64,000 nucleotides of DNA from Neorhizobium sp. UBA3556. Lineage in GTDB: Bacteria > Pseudomonadota > Alphaproteobacteria > Rhizobiales > Rhizobiaceae. Of this stretch, positions 1 to 8,933 are shown piece by piece. How positions within the stretch are numbered: position 1 is the first letter of the stretch; each line of letters opens with the position of its first letter. The notes under the pieces are model-generated. The model saw nothing but the letters and a program-made list of their open reading frames with translations. It ran no database searches and was not told the origin of the DNA. Where the stretch lies: assembly GCA_002376235.1 (NCBI GenBank), contig DFNX01000010.1, positions 352,077 to 416,076 on the forward strand. Reading direction: 5' to 3'. The position numbers and the translations under genes were made by a program.

Positions 1-313
1 GCGATGAAGATCATCGCAACTGCAACCGCTCACGGTGCATCCGGCCACGCGCAAGCGAGAGATCAGCAAGGCCCTGCCGAATAGGCATTCGGAACAACTT
101 TGCACTTCCTTTGGTTGCGTTTGCATTTTTCGTCTATCGCTAGGTGCGATTAAATGGTAAGCAGTCCTCATGTTTTTGGGCGACAGAGCTTCCAAAAACT
201 GCATCTCTCAAGTTTACACGTGCATATGCGGGTTCTCCGCAAAGACTCCCAAGCCAAGATCTAACGTTGTCAGTGTTTCTGTTTTCAACTGTGATTGAGC
301 GTGAGTTTTTTAA
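1..313. other. Leader region before the RND operon
   Basis: No convincing complete gene. One + strand frame is open from base 1 to a TAG at 82-84 and could be the last 27 codons of a gene entering from the left, but it is too short to identify. The rest is AT-richer than the coding sequence around it and holds one weak stress-type promoter match (listed separately). A 68-codon open frame at 144-350 looks non-coding in composition and overlaps the adaptor start. Confidence 0.4.
91..116 (+). promoter_or_regulatory. Weak EcfG-type promoter match
   Basis: GGAAC at 91-95, a 17-base spacer, then GGTT at 113-116. The alphaproteobacterial general stress sigma factor EcfG recognises GGAAC-N16/17-CGTT, so this has one mismatch in the -10 element. 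It lies about 200 bases upstream of the RND adaptor start, farther than usual, so it is only a candidate. Confidence 0.3.
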
Positions 314-1456
314 ATGCGCCAGCGTAACGCCTTTACTGTTGCGAGTTTGATATGGCTTTGCGCAGCGGTCCTGTCTTCCACTGCTTCGTTTGAACTGAAC
401 GCACAGCCGCTGCAAAGCGTTGAAGTGTCATCGGTGCAAGTGATGAATGTCTCGCCGCAATACGAGTTCGTCGGTCGCGTCGAAGCGGTGAACTCGGTCG
501 ACATTCTTGCGAGGGTGGCAGGGTTTATCCAGCAACGAACTTTTCAGGAAGGGCAGTTGGTAACCGCAGGCCAGCCCCTGTATGTGATCGAGCCGGAAGG
601 ATATCAACTGGCTCTGGATGATGCACAGGCCGCACGGGAGGCCGCGCTATCCAGTCTCGCAAATGCCGAACAAAGCCTTAGTCGAAATCTTTCACTTGCC
701 AGAGGTAGTGTTTCCCAGGCGGTGCTCGAGCAGAGCCAGGCTGCACGCGACACTGCGGCGGCGAGCCTTCGCTCTGCCGATGTCAGGGTGGAACAGGCAA
801 AGCTGAATCTGAGCTACACGAAGATCTTCTCGCCGATCCAAGGGAGAATAGGTGCATCGCATGTCTCGGTTGGCAGCTTTGTCGGAAACGCGACGACCGT
901 GCTTGCCCGTGTGATCCAGATCGACCCAATTCGCGTGGTCTTTTCGGTGAGTGACCGCTCCATTCTGGACCTGCGTGCGGCAGCGGGAGGAGCTTCCAAG
1001 GAGGAGCTCGCCAGGCATTTCAAGGCAAGCCTGCGCTTGTCCAACGGCCAGATCTATATTCAGACCGGTGGGATCGAGTTCCTTGACAATCAGGTCGATG
1101 TGCAGACCGGCACGCTTGCAATCCGCGCGCTGTTTCCCAACCCGGACGGCTTACTCATCGCAAACCAGTTCGTGACTGTTGTGGTCAGCGAGGGGGATCC
1201 TGTGATGAAACCCGTCGTTCCGCAGGAGTTGGTGCAACAGGATCGGGACGGGAAATACGTCCTCATCGTCGGTGCGGGGGATCGCGCAGAACTGCGCCGC
1301 ATCAAGGCTGACAAGGAGATCTCGGGGTCCTGGGTCGTGGAGGAAGGGCTTGCCGGCGGCGAGCAGCTTATCACGGGCAATCTGCAGAGTGTCGGGGAGG
1401 GCATGCCGCTGAAGGTGGTACGAACCGACGTTAATGCTGCGGGAGAGAATCCATGA
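314..1456 (+). CDS. RND efflux periplasmic adaptor (membrane fusion protein)
   Basis: A 380-residue adaptor linking an inner-membrane RND pump to an outer-membrane channel. An N-terminal signal sequence covers about residues 1-30 (hydrophobic stretch ending near FELNA). It is followed by the biotinyl-lipoyl half motif (VDILARVAGF, about 61-70), a long alpha-helical hairpin rich in Ala/Gln/Ser (about 100-170), a second lipoyl half around KIFSPIQGRIG, and a beta-barrel/membrane-proximal region. The length fits the AcrA/MexA family. The stop overlaps the start of the pump gene by four bases (ATGA), so translation is coupled. No TolC-like gene is in the window, so the channel must be encoded elsewhere. 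The start lacks a strong ribosome binding site. Substrates cannot be predicted. Confidence 0.92.
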   Translation: MRQRNAFTVASLIWLCAAVLSSTASFELNAQPLQSVEVSSVQVMNVSPQYEFVGRVEAVNSVDILARVAGFIQQRTFQEGQLVTAGQPLYVIEPEGYQLALDDAQAAREAALSSLANAEQSLSRNLSLARGSVSQAVLEQSQAARDTAAASLRSADVRVEQAKLNLSYTKIFSPIQGRIGASHVSVGSFVGNATTVLARVIQIDPIRVVFSVSDRSILDLRAAAGGASKEELARHFKASLRLSNGQIYIQTGGIEFLDNQVDVQTGTLAIRALFPNPDGLLIANQFVTVVVSEGDPVMKPVVPQELVQQDRDGKYVLIVGAGDRAELRRIKADKEISGSWVVEEGLAGGEQLITGNLQSVGEGMPLKVVRTDVNAAGENP

Positions 1457-4400
1457 TAAGTCCAGGGAGCTTCATCCGGCTTCCGCGCTTTGCGATGGTC
1501 ATCGCGATTGTCATGGTGATTGCCGGTGCCCTTGCGATGACGCAGATCCCGGTCACGCAATATCCTCCGATCACGCCTCCCGAGATACAGGTTTCTGCGA
1601 GCTATCCCGGTGCCAACGCCAATGTGATGGCTGAAAGCGTGGGCGCGCTAATCGAGGAGCAGGTGAATGGGGTCGAGGACATGCTCTACATGTCTTCATC
1701 CAGCACCAATAACGGTACATACTCGCTCACCGTTACATTTGCAGTCGGGACCGATCCCGAGATCGCGCAGATCAACGTGCAGAACAGGGTGGCGACGGCA
1801 ACGCCGCGATTGCCCACGGTCGTTTCCCAAACCGGTGTGACGGTCAGAAGCCGATCCTCGAGCATGTTGATGGGGATTGCGATCTATTCGCCAAACAGCA
1901 CCAAGGACGAGCTGTTCGTCAGCAACTATGCCTCGATCAACATCAGGGATGCGTTGGCGCGCATCCCGGGTGTCGGAGACGCCGGCGTCTTCGGCCCTTC
2001 CTACAGCATGCGCATCTGGATGAACCCCGATCGCATGGAGGCATTGGGGGTTACGGCAGCGGATCTGGGTGCCGCTGTTCAAGCCCAGAACGCTCAAGCC
2101 TCCGCAGGCCAGATAGGCTCTCCGCCAATTGCGCAAGGCCAGCAGCTGCAACTCACCATATTGGCGAAGGGCAGGTTGAGTGATCCTGCGGAATTCGGCA
2201 ACATCGTCGTGCGCACCAATAGTGATGGTGCGATCGTCAGGCTGCGCGACGTGGCTAGGGTCGAGCTTGGTGCCCAGTCCTATGACACGGTATCGACATT
2301 TAACGGAAAGCCCAGCGCAACGATCGTTCTTTACCAGTCGGCCGATGCCAATGCCTTGTCGGTATCGCAGGCCGCCAGAGCCGAGCTGCAGCGTCTGCAG
2401 CAACAGTTTCCGGACGACATCGCCTACACGGTCGTCTTCGATACCACGAGCTTTCTCAACGCGACAATTGAAGAGATACTCATAACCCTCGCCATCACAT
2501 TTGTGCTGGTAGTCGCGGTTGTCTATATCTTCTTGCAGGATTGGCGGGCGACAATCCTCCCAACGATCTCAATTCCCGTTTCGCTGATCGGTGCCTTCAC
2601 CGTCCTATATTTCATCGGCTACTCGGCGAACACGATTACTCTGTTCGCGATGGTGCTGGCGATCAGCCTCGTGGTGGATGATGCGATCATCGTTGCGGAA
2701 AACGCGCAGCGCGTCATGCAGGAAGAAGGCCTGTCGATCACAGACGCAACGCTGAAGACAATGGAGCAGGTGACCGGCCCGATCATCGCAACCACGCTCG
2801 TGCTTGCAGCGCTGTTCGTTCCCGTGTCCTTCCTGCCCGGAATAACCGGACAGCTCTATCGGCAATTTGCGGTCACCATACTGGTGACGATCAGCTTGTC
2901 GACGATCAATGCGCTGACGCTCAGCCCGGCTCTATGCGCCCTGCTGTTGAAGCCGCCTGCGACACAAAGGCCGAGGGTCTTCGAGTGGTTCAACCATTCA
3001 TTGGGCGGGGTCCGGGATTTCTACATCAGGATGCTGCTTGCCTTATCGAAACGTGTCGTCATCTCCGTCCTGATCATCGTTGGCATTTTTGCCGGAACCT
3101 GGGCGCTGGTACGTGCCCTGCCGACCGGCTTCATTCCGTCGGAAGATCAGGGCTATCTTTTCGCAAATGTCCAACTGCCAAATGCGGCGGCGATCGGACG
3201 GACTGAGCAGACCGTCTCCCAGGTGCAGACGATGCTGCGAAATACACCCGGCGTGGAAAACGTCATCGGGATTTCAGGCATGAGCCTCATCGGAGGTGGC
3301 GGATCGAATGCCGGTATGGTGATCGCGGCTCTGAAACCGTGGAGCGAGCGCAGCTCGGCCGAAAGCGCAGATGCGATTCTTGCGAAACTGCGGCAGGACT
3401 TTACCGTGTTTTCCAACGCCTCCGTGGTTGCTTTCAATCCGCCGGCAATACCTGGCCTGGGCACGACGGGTGGATTTGATTTTCGACTGCAGGCGCGAGC
3501 GGGGCAGGAGCCGGTCGATCTTGCCCAGGTGATGCGGGGCCTCATCGGCAAAGCCAATCAGACACCGGGTCTTGCCGGGGTGTTCAGCACGTTTTCGGCA
3601 GATTCCCCGCAATTGTTTATGGATATAGATCGAAGCAGGGCCGAACTTTACGGCGTGTCGCCGGCGGCTATTTTCAACGCCGCGCAGGCTCAGCTTGGTT
3701 CTTCCTATATCGATGACTTCAATCTCTCCTCCCGTGTCTTTCAGGTGCGCTTGCAAAACGACACTGAATTCCGCTCCCGCGTAGAGGATATTCAAAGGCT
3801 CCGGGTGCGATCGTCAAATGGTGCGCTGGTGCCGATGCAGGCATTGGCTTCCGTTTCGACGATATACGGTCCGAGTTCCATCAGCCGATACAACCTTTTT
3901 CCCGCCGCAGCGGTCAACGGTCAGGCAGCTCCCGGCGTGAGCACGGGGGACGCACTTGTCACAATGGAAAACCTCGCGGCCGAGGCGCTTCCGGCAGGCT
4001 ATGGTTTCGAATGGACAGGGCTGGCCCTGCAGGAACGGCAGGCTGGCGCGCAAACCGCTCTTCTGCTCGTCATGGGGATAGTTTTCACCTATCTGTTCCT
4101 CGTTGCCCAATATGAAAGCTGGTCGGTACCACTCGCCGTCATACTTTCGGTCTGCGCGGCTGCGGCTGGCGCATTGTGCAGCCTTTTGATCGGAGGTCTG
4201 GACCTCAATGTCTACGCGCAGATAGGGCTGGTTCTCCTGATCGGCCTTGCCGCGAAAAACGCCATTCTGATCGTCGAGTTTGCCAAGGAGCGACGGGAGG
4301 CGGGGCTGGAGATTGCAGATGCTGCCCGTCTGGCAACATACCAGCGTTTCCGTCCCGTCTTCATGACGGCCATGGCCTCGGTTCTCGGCGTGCTTCCGCT

Positions 4401-4605
4401 GGTGTTTGCAACCGGTGCCGGAGCGGCGAGCCGGCAGGCGATCGGTGTGTCGATCTTTGGTGGCCTTTTGGTCGGCACCCTGGTCGGGATACTGATCATC
4501 CCGCTCCTTTACATCCTTGTTCAGACGATGCGGGAGAGGATCAAGTCGTCCTGGTTCAAGACGCATGCGCAACCCCGGCATATAACGGCAGGTGAGGGGG
4601 AATGA
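1453..4605 (+). CDS. RND multidrug efflux permease (AcrB family, HAE1)
   Basis: A 1050-residue proton-driven inner-membrane pump. The N-terminal FIRLPRFAMVIAIVMVIAG helix, two large periplasmic loops and twelve predicted membrane segments match AcrB/MexB in order and length. The proton-relay Asp pair is in TM4 (SLVVDDAIIVAEN) and the partner Lys in TM10 (GLAAKNAILIVEFAKE). Both periplasmic repeats are intact, so it should be functional as a homotrimer with the upstream adaptor. Its stop is only three bases before the next start, an amino acid antiporter, which is an unusual partner for an RND pump and suggests one transcript through the arginine genes. HAE1 membership is secure; the substrate is unknown. 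Confidence 0.95.
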   Translation: MISPGSFIRLPRFAMVIAIVMVIAGALAMTQIPVTQYPPITPPEIQVSASYPGANANVMAESVGALIEEQVNGVEDMLYMSSSSTNNGTYSLTVTFAVGTDPEIAQINVQNRVATATPRLPTVVSQTGVTVRSRSSSMLMGIAIYSPNSTKDELFVSNYASINIRDALARIPGVGDAGVFGPSYSMRIWMNPDRMEALGVTAADLGAAVQAQNAQASAGQIGSPPIAQGQQLQLTILAKGRLSDPAEFGNIVVRTNSDGAIVRLRDVARVELGAQSYDTVSTFNGKPSATIVLYQSADANALSVSQAARAELQRLQQQFPDDIAYTVVFDTTSFLNATIEEILITLAITFVLVVAVVYIFLQDWRATILPTISIPVSLIGAFTVLYFIGYSANTITLFAMVLAISLVVDDAIIVAENAQRVMQEEGLSITDATLKTMEQVTGPIIATTLVLAALFVPVSFLPGITGQLYRQFAVTILVTISLSTINALTLSPALCALLLKPPATQRPRVFEWFNHSLGGVRDFYIRMLLALSKRVVISVLIIVGIFAGTWALVRALPTGFIPSEDQGYLFANVQLPNAAAIGRTEQTVSQVQTMLRNTPGVENVIGISGMSLIGGGGSNAGMVIAALKPWSERSSAESADAILAKLRQDFTVFSNASVVAFNPPAIPGLGTTGGFDFRLQARAGQEPVDLAQVMRGLIGKANQTPGLAGVFSTFSADSPQLFMDIDRSRAELYGVSPAAIFNAAQAQLGSSYIDDFNLSSRVFQVRLQNDTEFRSRVEDIQRLRVRSSNGALVPMQALASVSTIYGPSSISRYNLFPAAAVNGQAAPGVSTGDALVTMENLAAEALPAGYGFEWTGLALQERQAGAQTALLLVMGIVFTYLFLVAQYESWSVPLAVILSVCAAAAGALCSLLIGGLDLNVYAQIGLVLLIGLAAKNAILIVEFAKERREAGLEIADAARLATYQRFRPVFMTAMASVLGVLPLVFATGAGAASRQAIGVSIFGGLLVGTLVGILIIPLLYILVQTMRERIKSSWFKTHAQPRHITAGEGE

Positions 4606-4608
4606 ACG

Positions 4609-6042
4609 ATGTCCGGTAGCAACGGTGAAGCGAAACTATCTCTGGTGACGCTCACGGGCATGGTTGTCGGTTCCATGGTCGGCGCCGGGATATTTTCTCT
4701 GCCGCAGGCATTTGGGCGGGCGACCGGACCGCTTGGAGCGATAGTCGCCTGGACCATCGCCGGCATCGGAATGCTGATGGTAGCATTCGTTTTCCAGAGC
4801 CTTGCGCAACGCCGCCCGGACCTCGATGCAGGGATATTCATGTATGCGAAGGAAGGTTTTGGAGACTATCTCGGCTTTCTATCCGCTCTTGGTTACTGGG
4901 CCGCGGCGCTCCTCGGCAATGTGACTTATTTCATTCTGGTAAAATCGACGCTCGGCCTGTTTTTTCCGATGTTCGGTGACGGCAACACGCTTGTTGCAGT
5001 TGCCACATCCTCGGTGTTGTTGTGGGTGTTTCACGGCCTGATCCTGAGAGGCATCCAGCAGGCGGCGGCGCTCAACACGGTGGTAACAGTCGCCAAGATT
5101 TTGCCCATCCTCGCGTTTCTCTTGCTGGTCCTGCTGGCCTTCGATTGGGAGATCTTCCGTGAAAGCCTGGGAGGCAGCGGCGAGCCCGGATCCGGGTCGC
5201 TTGCCAGCCAGGTCCGCAATACCATGCTGGTCACTGTTTTTGTGTTTGTCGGCATAGAGGGGGCGAGTGTCTATTCGCGATATGCCCGCAGACGTGCCGA
5301 TGTTGGAACTGCCACAGTCACCGGTTTTCTCTTCGTCCTTGCCCTGATGCTGGCCGTGACACTGCTTTCCTATGGGGTGATGCCCAGGGAAGAACTTGCA
5401 CAATTGCGCAATCCGTCGATGGCGGGGGTGCTGGCCGCTGCGACGGGACCTTGGGGAGCGGTCTTTGTCAGCGTCGGTCTCATCATATCGGTCGCCGGGG
5501 CCTACATCGCCTGGGTTTTGCTGGCGGCGGAGATCCTTTACTCGGCAGCCACGAACAAGACCATGCCGAGGTTTCTTGCCAGGCAAAACAGTTCGGGCGT
5601 TCCGGCCAATGCCCTTTGGCTGACCAATCTCATCGTCCAGGCATTCCTGATCATATCGATGTTTTCGGACTATGCGTTCATGCTCGCCGTCGCGATGACC
5701 AGCTCGATGATCCTTGTACCCTACCTGCTGGTTGCCGCATTCGGAGTCAAAACAAGCCTGCAGCCTGATGCGTCGGGCATGCCGTTCAGGATGGGCCATC
5801 GCGAAGCGATACAATCGCTTTTGGCTCTGATCTATACCGCCGGACTTATCTATGCGGCGGGTCTCAAATATCTCCTCCTCACGACGCTGATCTATGTTCC
5901 CGGAACTATCCTCTTCGTGATTGCAAGAAACGAGCAGAATTCAAGGGCATTCAGGTTTCCTGAGCTTATGGGGTTCTCGTTTATTTCTGTCGGGTTCTTT
6001 GTGGCCGTGTTCAGTATTTCAACCGGATACATCTCCGTTTGA
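4609..6042 (+). CDS. arcD: ArcD-like basic amino acid/polyamine antiporter (APC family)
   Basis: A 477-residue APC-superfamily transporter with about 12 membrane segments. The helix-1 signature GSMVGAGIFSLPQAF and the later EGASVYSRYARRRADV loop are typical of the arginine:ornithine antiporter ArcD/YjdE group. A ribosome binding site (GAGGGGGA) lies just upstream, inside the end of the pump gene. It begins three bases after the RND permease and is followed by a paralogue and arginine deiminase, which supports arginine exchange. Because no ornithine carbamoyltransferase is present, exchange of arginine for citrulline is as plausible as for ornithine. The APC family call is firm; the exact substrate pair is inferred. 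Confidence 0.85.
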   Translation: MSGSNGEAKLSLVTLTGMVVGSMVGAGIFSLPQAFGRATGPLGAIVAWTIAGIGMLMVAFVFQSLAQRRPDLDAGIFMYAKEGFGDYLGFLSALGYWAAALLGNVTYFILVKSTLGLFFPMFGDGNTLVAVATSSVLLWVFHGLILRGIQQAAALNTVVTVAKILPILAFLLLVLLAFDWEIFRESLGGSGEPGSGSLASQVRNTMLVTVFVFVGIEGASVYSRYARRRADVGTATVTGFLFVLALMLAVTLLSYGVMPREELAQLRNPSMAGVLAAATGPWGAVFVSVGLIISVAGAYIAWVLLAAEILYSAATNKTMPRFLARQNSSGVPANALWLTNLIVQAFLIISMFSDYAFMLAVAMTSSMILVPYLLVAAFGVKTSLQPDASGMPFRMGHREAIQSLLALIYTAGLIYAAGLKYLLLTTLIYVPGTILFVIARNEQNSRAFRFPELMGFSFISVGFFVAVFSISTGYISV

Positions 6043-6126
6043 ATGAATTTGGATGTTTTAGTGGGTGGGTATCGTCGAATTTTGAAGTGAAGACTGTCTT
6101 TGTACTCGACTGAGAGGGTTAGGGTT

Positions 6127-7557
6127 ATGGCGGCATCGCAACAGAAACTCACGTTATTTTCGCTGACGGCAATGGTTGTCGGCTCCATGGTCGGGGCCGG
6201 TATCTTCAACCTTCCGAGTCGATTTGGAACCGCGACAGGTCCATTCGGTGCGATAATCGCCTGGGCCATTGCCGGGACGGGCATGTATATGCTCGCACGG
6301 GTCTTCCAGGCTTTGGCTGAAAAGAAGCCCGATATAGATTCCGGCGTCTTTGCCTATGCCAAGGCTGGGTTCGGGAACTACATGGGCTTCCTGTCCGCTT
6401 TCGGTTATTGGCTCGGCAGCTGCCTTGGCAATGTTTTCTACTGGGTGCTGATCGGTTCCACTCTCGGCCGCTTTTTTCCATCGATCTTCGGCGATGGAAG
6501 CAGCGCTATGGCCATCATCGTTTCGCTGATTGGCATATGGGCATTCCACTTCATGATCCTGCGGGGCGTCGAGCAGGCGGCCTTCATCAATACGGTCGTC
6601 ACCATCGCCAAGATCGTTCCAATCCTGGTGTTCATCGTGGCGCTGATCATCTTCTTCAACTACGCGCAGTTCTCCGAAAACTTCTTCGGTGGTGCAGACA
6701 TGCCCGTAAAATCGCTGATTGCGCAGGTGCGGGATACGATGCTGATCACCGTTTTCGTGTTCCTCGGGATCGAGGGCGCAAGCGTTTACTCCCGTTTCGC
6801 GCAGAAACGATCCGATGTCGGCTCGGCAACCATTCTCGGTTTCGTCGGTGTCACGGGCTTGATGGTCGCCGTAACCCTGCTGCCCTATGCCGTCATGCCA
6901 CAGTCTGCGGTTGCTGCGGTTCAACAGCCTTCTCTGGCTGGCGTTCTTGAGGCAGTCGTCGGGCATTGGGGGGCCGTGTTCATTTCCATCGGTGTGCTGG
7001 TTTCAGTGCTTGGGGCCTATCTGGCTTGGTCTCTCATTTGTGCCGAAGTGCTTTTTGCAGCGGCCAAATCGCAGGACATGCCGAAAATGTTCGCGGCGCA
7101 AAACGCCAACCGGGTGCCGGCAAATGCGCTTTGGCTGACCAATATTGTCGTCTCGCTCTTCGTGATCTCGACCTATTGGTCGCGCGATGCATTCAACTTC
7201 ATGCTCGACATGACAAGCGTGACGGCGCTGCTGCCCTATCTTCTCGTGGCCGGCTACGGCGTGCTTCTGGCGCGCCGAGGCGAAGGTTATGAAACAACCC
7301 CGGAACAACGGGGGCGCGATCAGTTTTTCGCCTGGATTGCGGTTGTCTATACGCTCTTCATGTTTGCCGCGGCCGGCTTGAAATATGTCCTGCTTGTCGC
7401 GGTCCTGTTCGTTCCCGGCACCATTCTCTACTTCTGGGCCCGACGCGAGCAGAAGCTCACCCTGTTCACTCCGGCCGAACTCATCGTGTTCGCAGTGACG
7501 CTCATCGGAGGCGTGGTTGGGGTCTACGGATTGCTTACAGGTATCATCACACCATAA
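6127..7557 (+). CDS. arcD: Second ArcD-like amino acid antiporter
   Basis: A 476-residue paralogue of the preceding gene, with the same helix-1 motif (GSMVGAGIFNLPSRFG), the EGASVYSRFAQKRSDVG loop and the VPANALWLTN segment. I place the start at the ATG at 6127, ten bases after a GAGAGG ribosome binding site; an in-frame TTG at 6100 is unlikely. It lies 85 bases after its paralogue and 17 bases before arcA, so it is the antiporter most tightly linked to arginine deiminase. The clear divergence between the two copies suggests different substrate pairs, for example arginine/ornithine and arginine/citrulline, but the sequence alone does not decide. Confidence 0.87.
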   Translation: MAASQQKLTLFSLTAMVVGSMVGAGIFNLPSRFGTATGPFGAIIAWAIAGTGMYMLARVFQALAEKKPDIDSGVFAYAKAGFGNYMGFLSAFGYWLGSCLGNVFYWVLIGSTLGRFFPSIFGDGSSAMAIIVSLIGIWAFHFMILRGVEQAAFINTVVTIAKIVPILVFIVALIIFFNYAQFSENFFGGADMPVKSLIAQVRDTMLITVFVFLGIEGASVYSRFAQKRSDVGSATILGFVGVTGLMVAVTLLPYAVMPQSAVAAVQQPSLAGVLEAVVGHWGAVFISIGVLVSVLGAYLAWSLICAEVLFAAAKSQDMPKMFAAQNANRVPANALWLTNIVVSLFVISTYWSRDAFNFMLDMTSVTALLPYLLVAGYGVLLARRGEGYETTPEQRGRDQFFAWIAVVYTLFMFAAAGLKYVLLVAVLFVPGTILYFWARREQKLTLFTPAELIVFAVTLIGGVVGVYGLLTGIITP

Positions 7558-7574
7558 ACGGAGAGGCGAGGGTC

Positions 7575-8819
7575 ATGACACAAACAACACCTTTTGGCGT
7601 TCATTCCGAAGTTGGACAATTGCGCAAGGTAATGGTCTGCGCGCCGGGGCGAGCGCATCAGCGGCTGACGCCGTCTAATTGCGACGCGCTTCTCTTTGAT
7701 GATGTCCTATGGGTGGACAACGCCAAGCGCGACCATTTCGACTTCATGACGAAAATGCGTGATCGGGGGATCGAGGTCCTTGAGATGCACAATCTCCTTG
7801 CGCAGACCGTCGCCGTGCCGGAAGCCAAGGCCTGGATTCTCGATCACCAGATCGTGCCCAACCAGATCGGGCTGGGCCTCCTCAACGAGGTCCGGTCCTA
7901 TCTCGAGGAGTTGGGGGACCGGGAGCTCGCCGAAACCCTTATCGGCGGGTTGTCGACCTACGAGTTTCCGGACAGTCTCGGCGGAGAGCAACTCGCGCTG
8001 ATCCGCGACGCCGCCGGGGTGAACGAATACTTGCTGCCGCCTCTGCCCAATACGCTCTACACGCGCGACACGACGTGCTGGATCTATGGCGGCGTGACAC
8101 TCAATTCCCTCTATTGGCCTGCGCGTCACGAAGAGACGATCCTGACGACGGCAATCTACAAGTTCCACCCGGATTTTGCTGGCAAGGTCAATGTCTGGTG
8201 GGGGGATCCAACCAAGGATTGGGGACTTGCGACGCTTGAAGGCGGCGACGTGATGCCGATCGGCAAAGGCAATGTTCTGATCGGTATGAGCGAGAGAACA
8301 TCCCGTCAGGCCATCAGCCAAGTCGCTGCGGCCCTTTTCGAAAAGGGTGCTGCGGAACGCGTGATTGTCGCCGCCATGCCGAAACTCAGGGCGGCCATGC
8401 ATCTTGATACGGTGTTCACCTTCGCCGACCGGGACTGCGTGCTGCTCTATCCTGACATCGTTAATGGTATCGAAGCCTTCTCCTTCCGGCCCGACGGTAA
8501 AGGAGGGGTCGAGCTGCACAAGGACAAGGGCAGCTTTGTCGAGACGGTGCGGGATTCGCTGGGGCTTAAAAAGATGCGCGTCGTCGAGACCGGCGGCAAC
8601 GACTACATGCGTGAACGGACCCAGTGGGATAGTGGAGCCAATCTCGTCTGCGCGTCTCCGGGTGTCGTCTACGCCTATGACCGCAATACCTACACCAATA
8701 CCCTGCTGCGCAAGGAAGGGATCGAGGTCATCACGATCTCGGGGGCGGAGCTTGGGCGTGGTCGTGGTGGTGGCCATTGCATGACGTGCCCGATTGTCCG
8801 GGACGCCGTCGACTACTGA
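7575..8819 (+). CDS. arcA: Arginine deiminase
   Basis: A 414-residue cytosolic enzyme hydrolysing L-arginine to citrulline and ammonia. The guanidino-modifying fold signatures are all present: PNTLYTRDTTCWIYGGVTLN with the substrate-binding Arg-Asp, LEGGDVMPIG, the HLDTVFTF segment with the catalytic His, and the C-terminal GGGHCMTCP motif with nucleophile Cys402. The length matches the Pseudomonas/alphaproteobacterial enzymes. A GGAGAGGCGAGG ribosome binding site precedes the ATG. Normally arcB and arcC follow to make ATP from citrulline; here neither is in the window, so the gene set may serve ammonia release and acid resistance, or citrulline export through the upstream antiporters, rather than fermentation. 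Confidence 0.96.
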   Translation: MTQTTPFGVHSEVGQLRKVMVCAPGRAHQRLTPSNCDALLFDDVLWVDNAKRDHFDFMTKMRDRGIEVLEMHNLLAQTVAVPEAKAWILDHQIVPNQIGLGLLNEVRSYLEELGDRELAETLIGGLSTYEFPDSLGGEQLALIRDAAGVNEYLLPPLPNTLYTRDTTCWIYGGVTLNSLYWPARHEETILTTAIYKFHPDFAGKVNVWWGDPTKDWGLATLEGGDVMPIGKGNVLIGMSERTSRQAISQVAAALFEKGAAERVIVAAMPKLRAAMHLDTVFTFADRDCVLLYPDIVNGIEAFSFRPDGKGGVELHKDKGSFVETVRDSLGLKKMRVVETGGNDYMRERTQWDSGANLVCASPGVVYAYDRNTYTNTLLRKEGIEVITISGAELGRGRGGGHCMTCPIVRDAVDY

Positions 8820-8933
8820 GATATTTGGTGAAACTGCGGAGGGCGCCGCAAACCAGCGGTGCTCTCCGACTTGCCATAGCTGGGTGCCGCCGCAATCGTG
8901 GTGGCAGGTACCCATGATGAGGGAGAAGACCTC

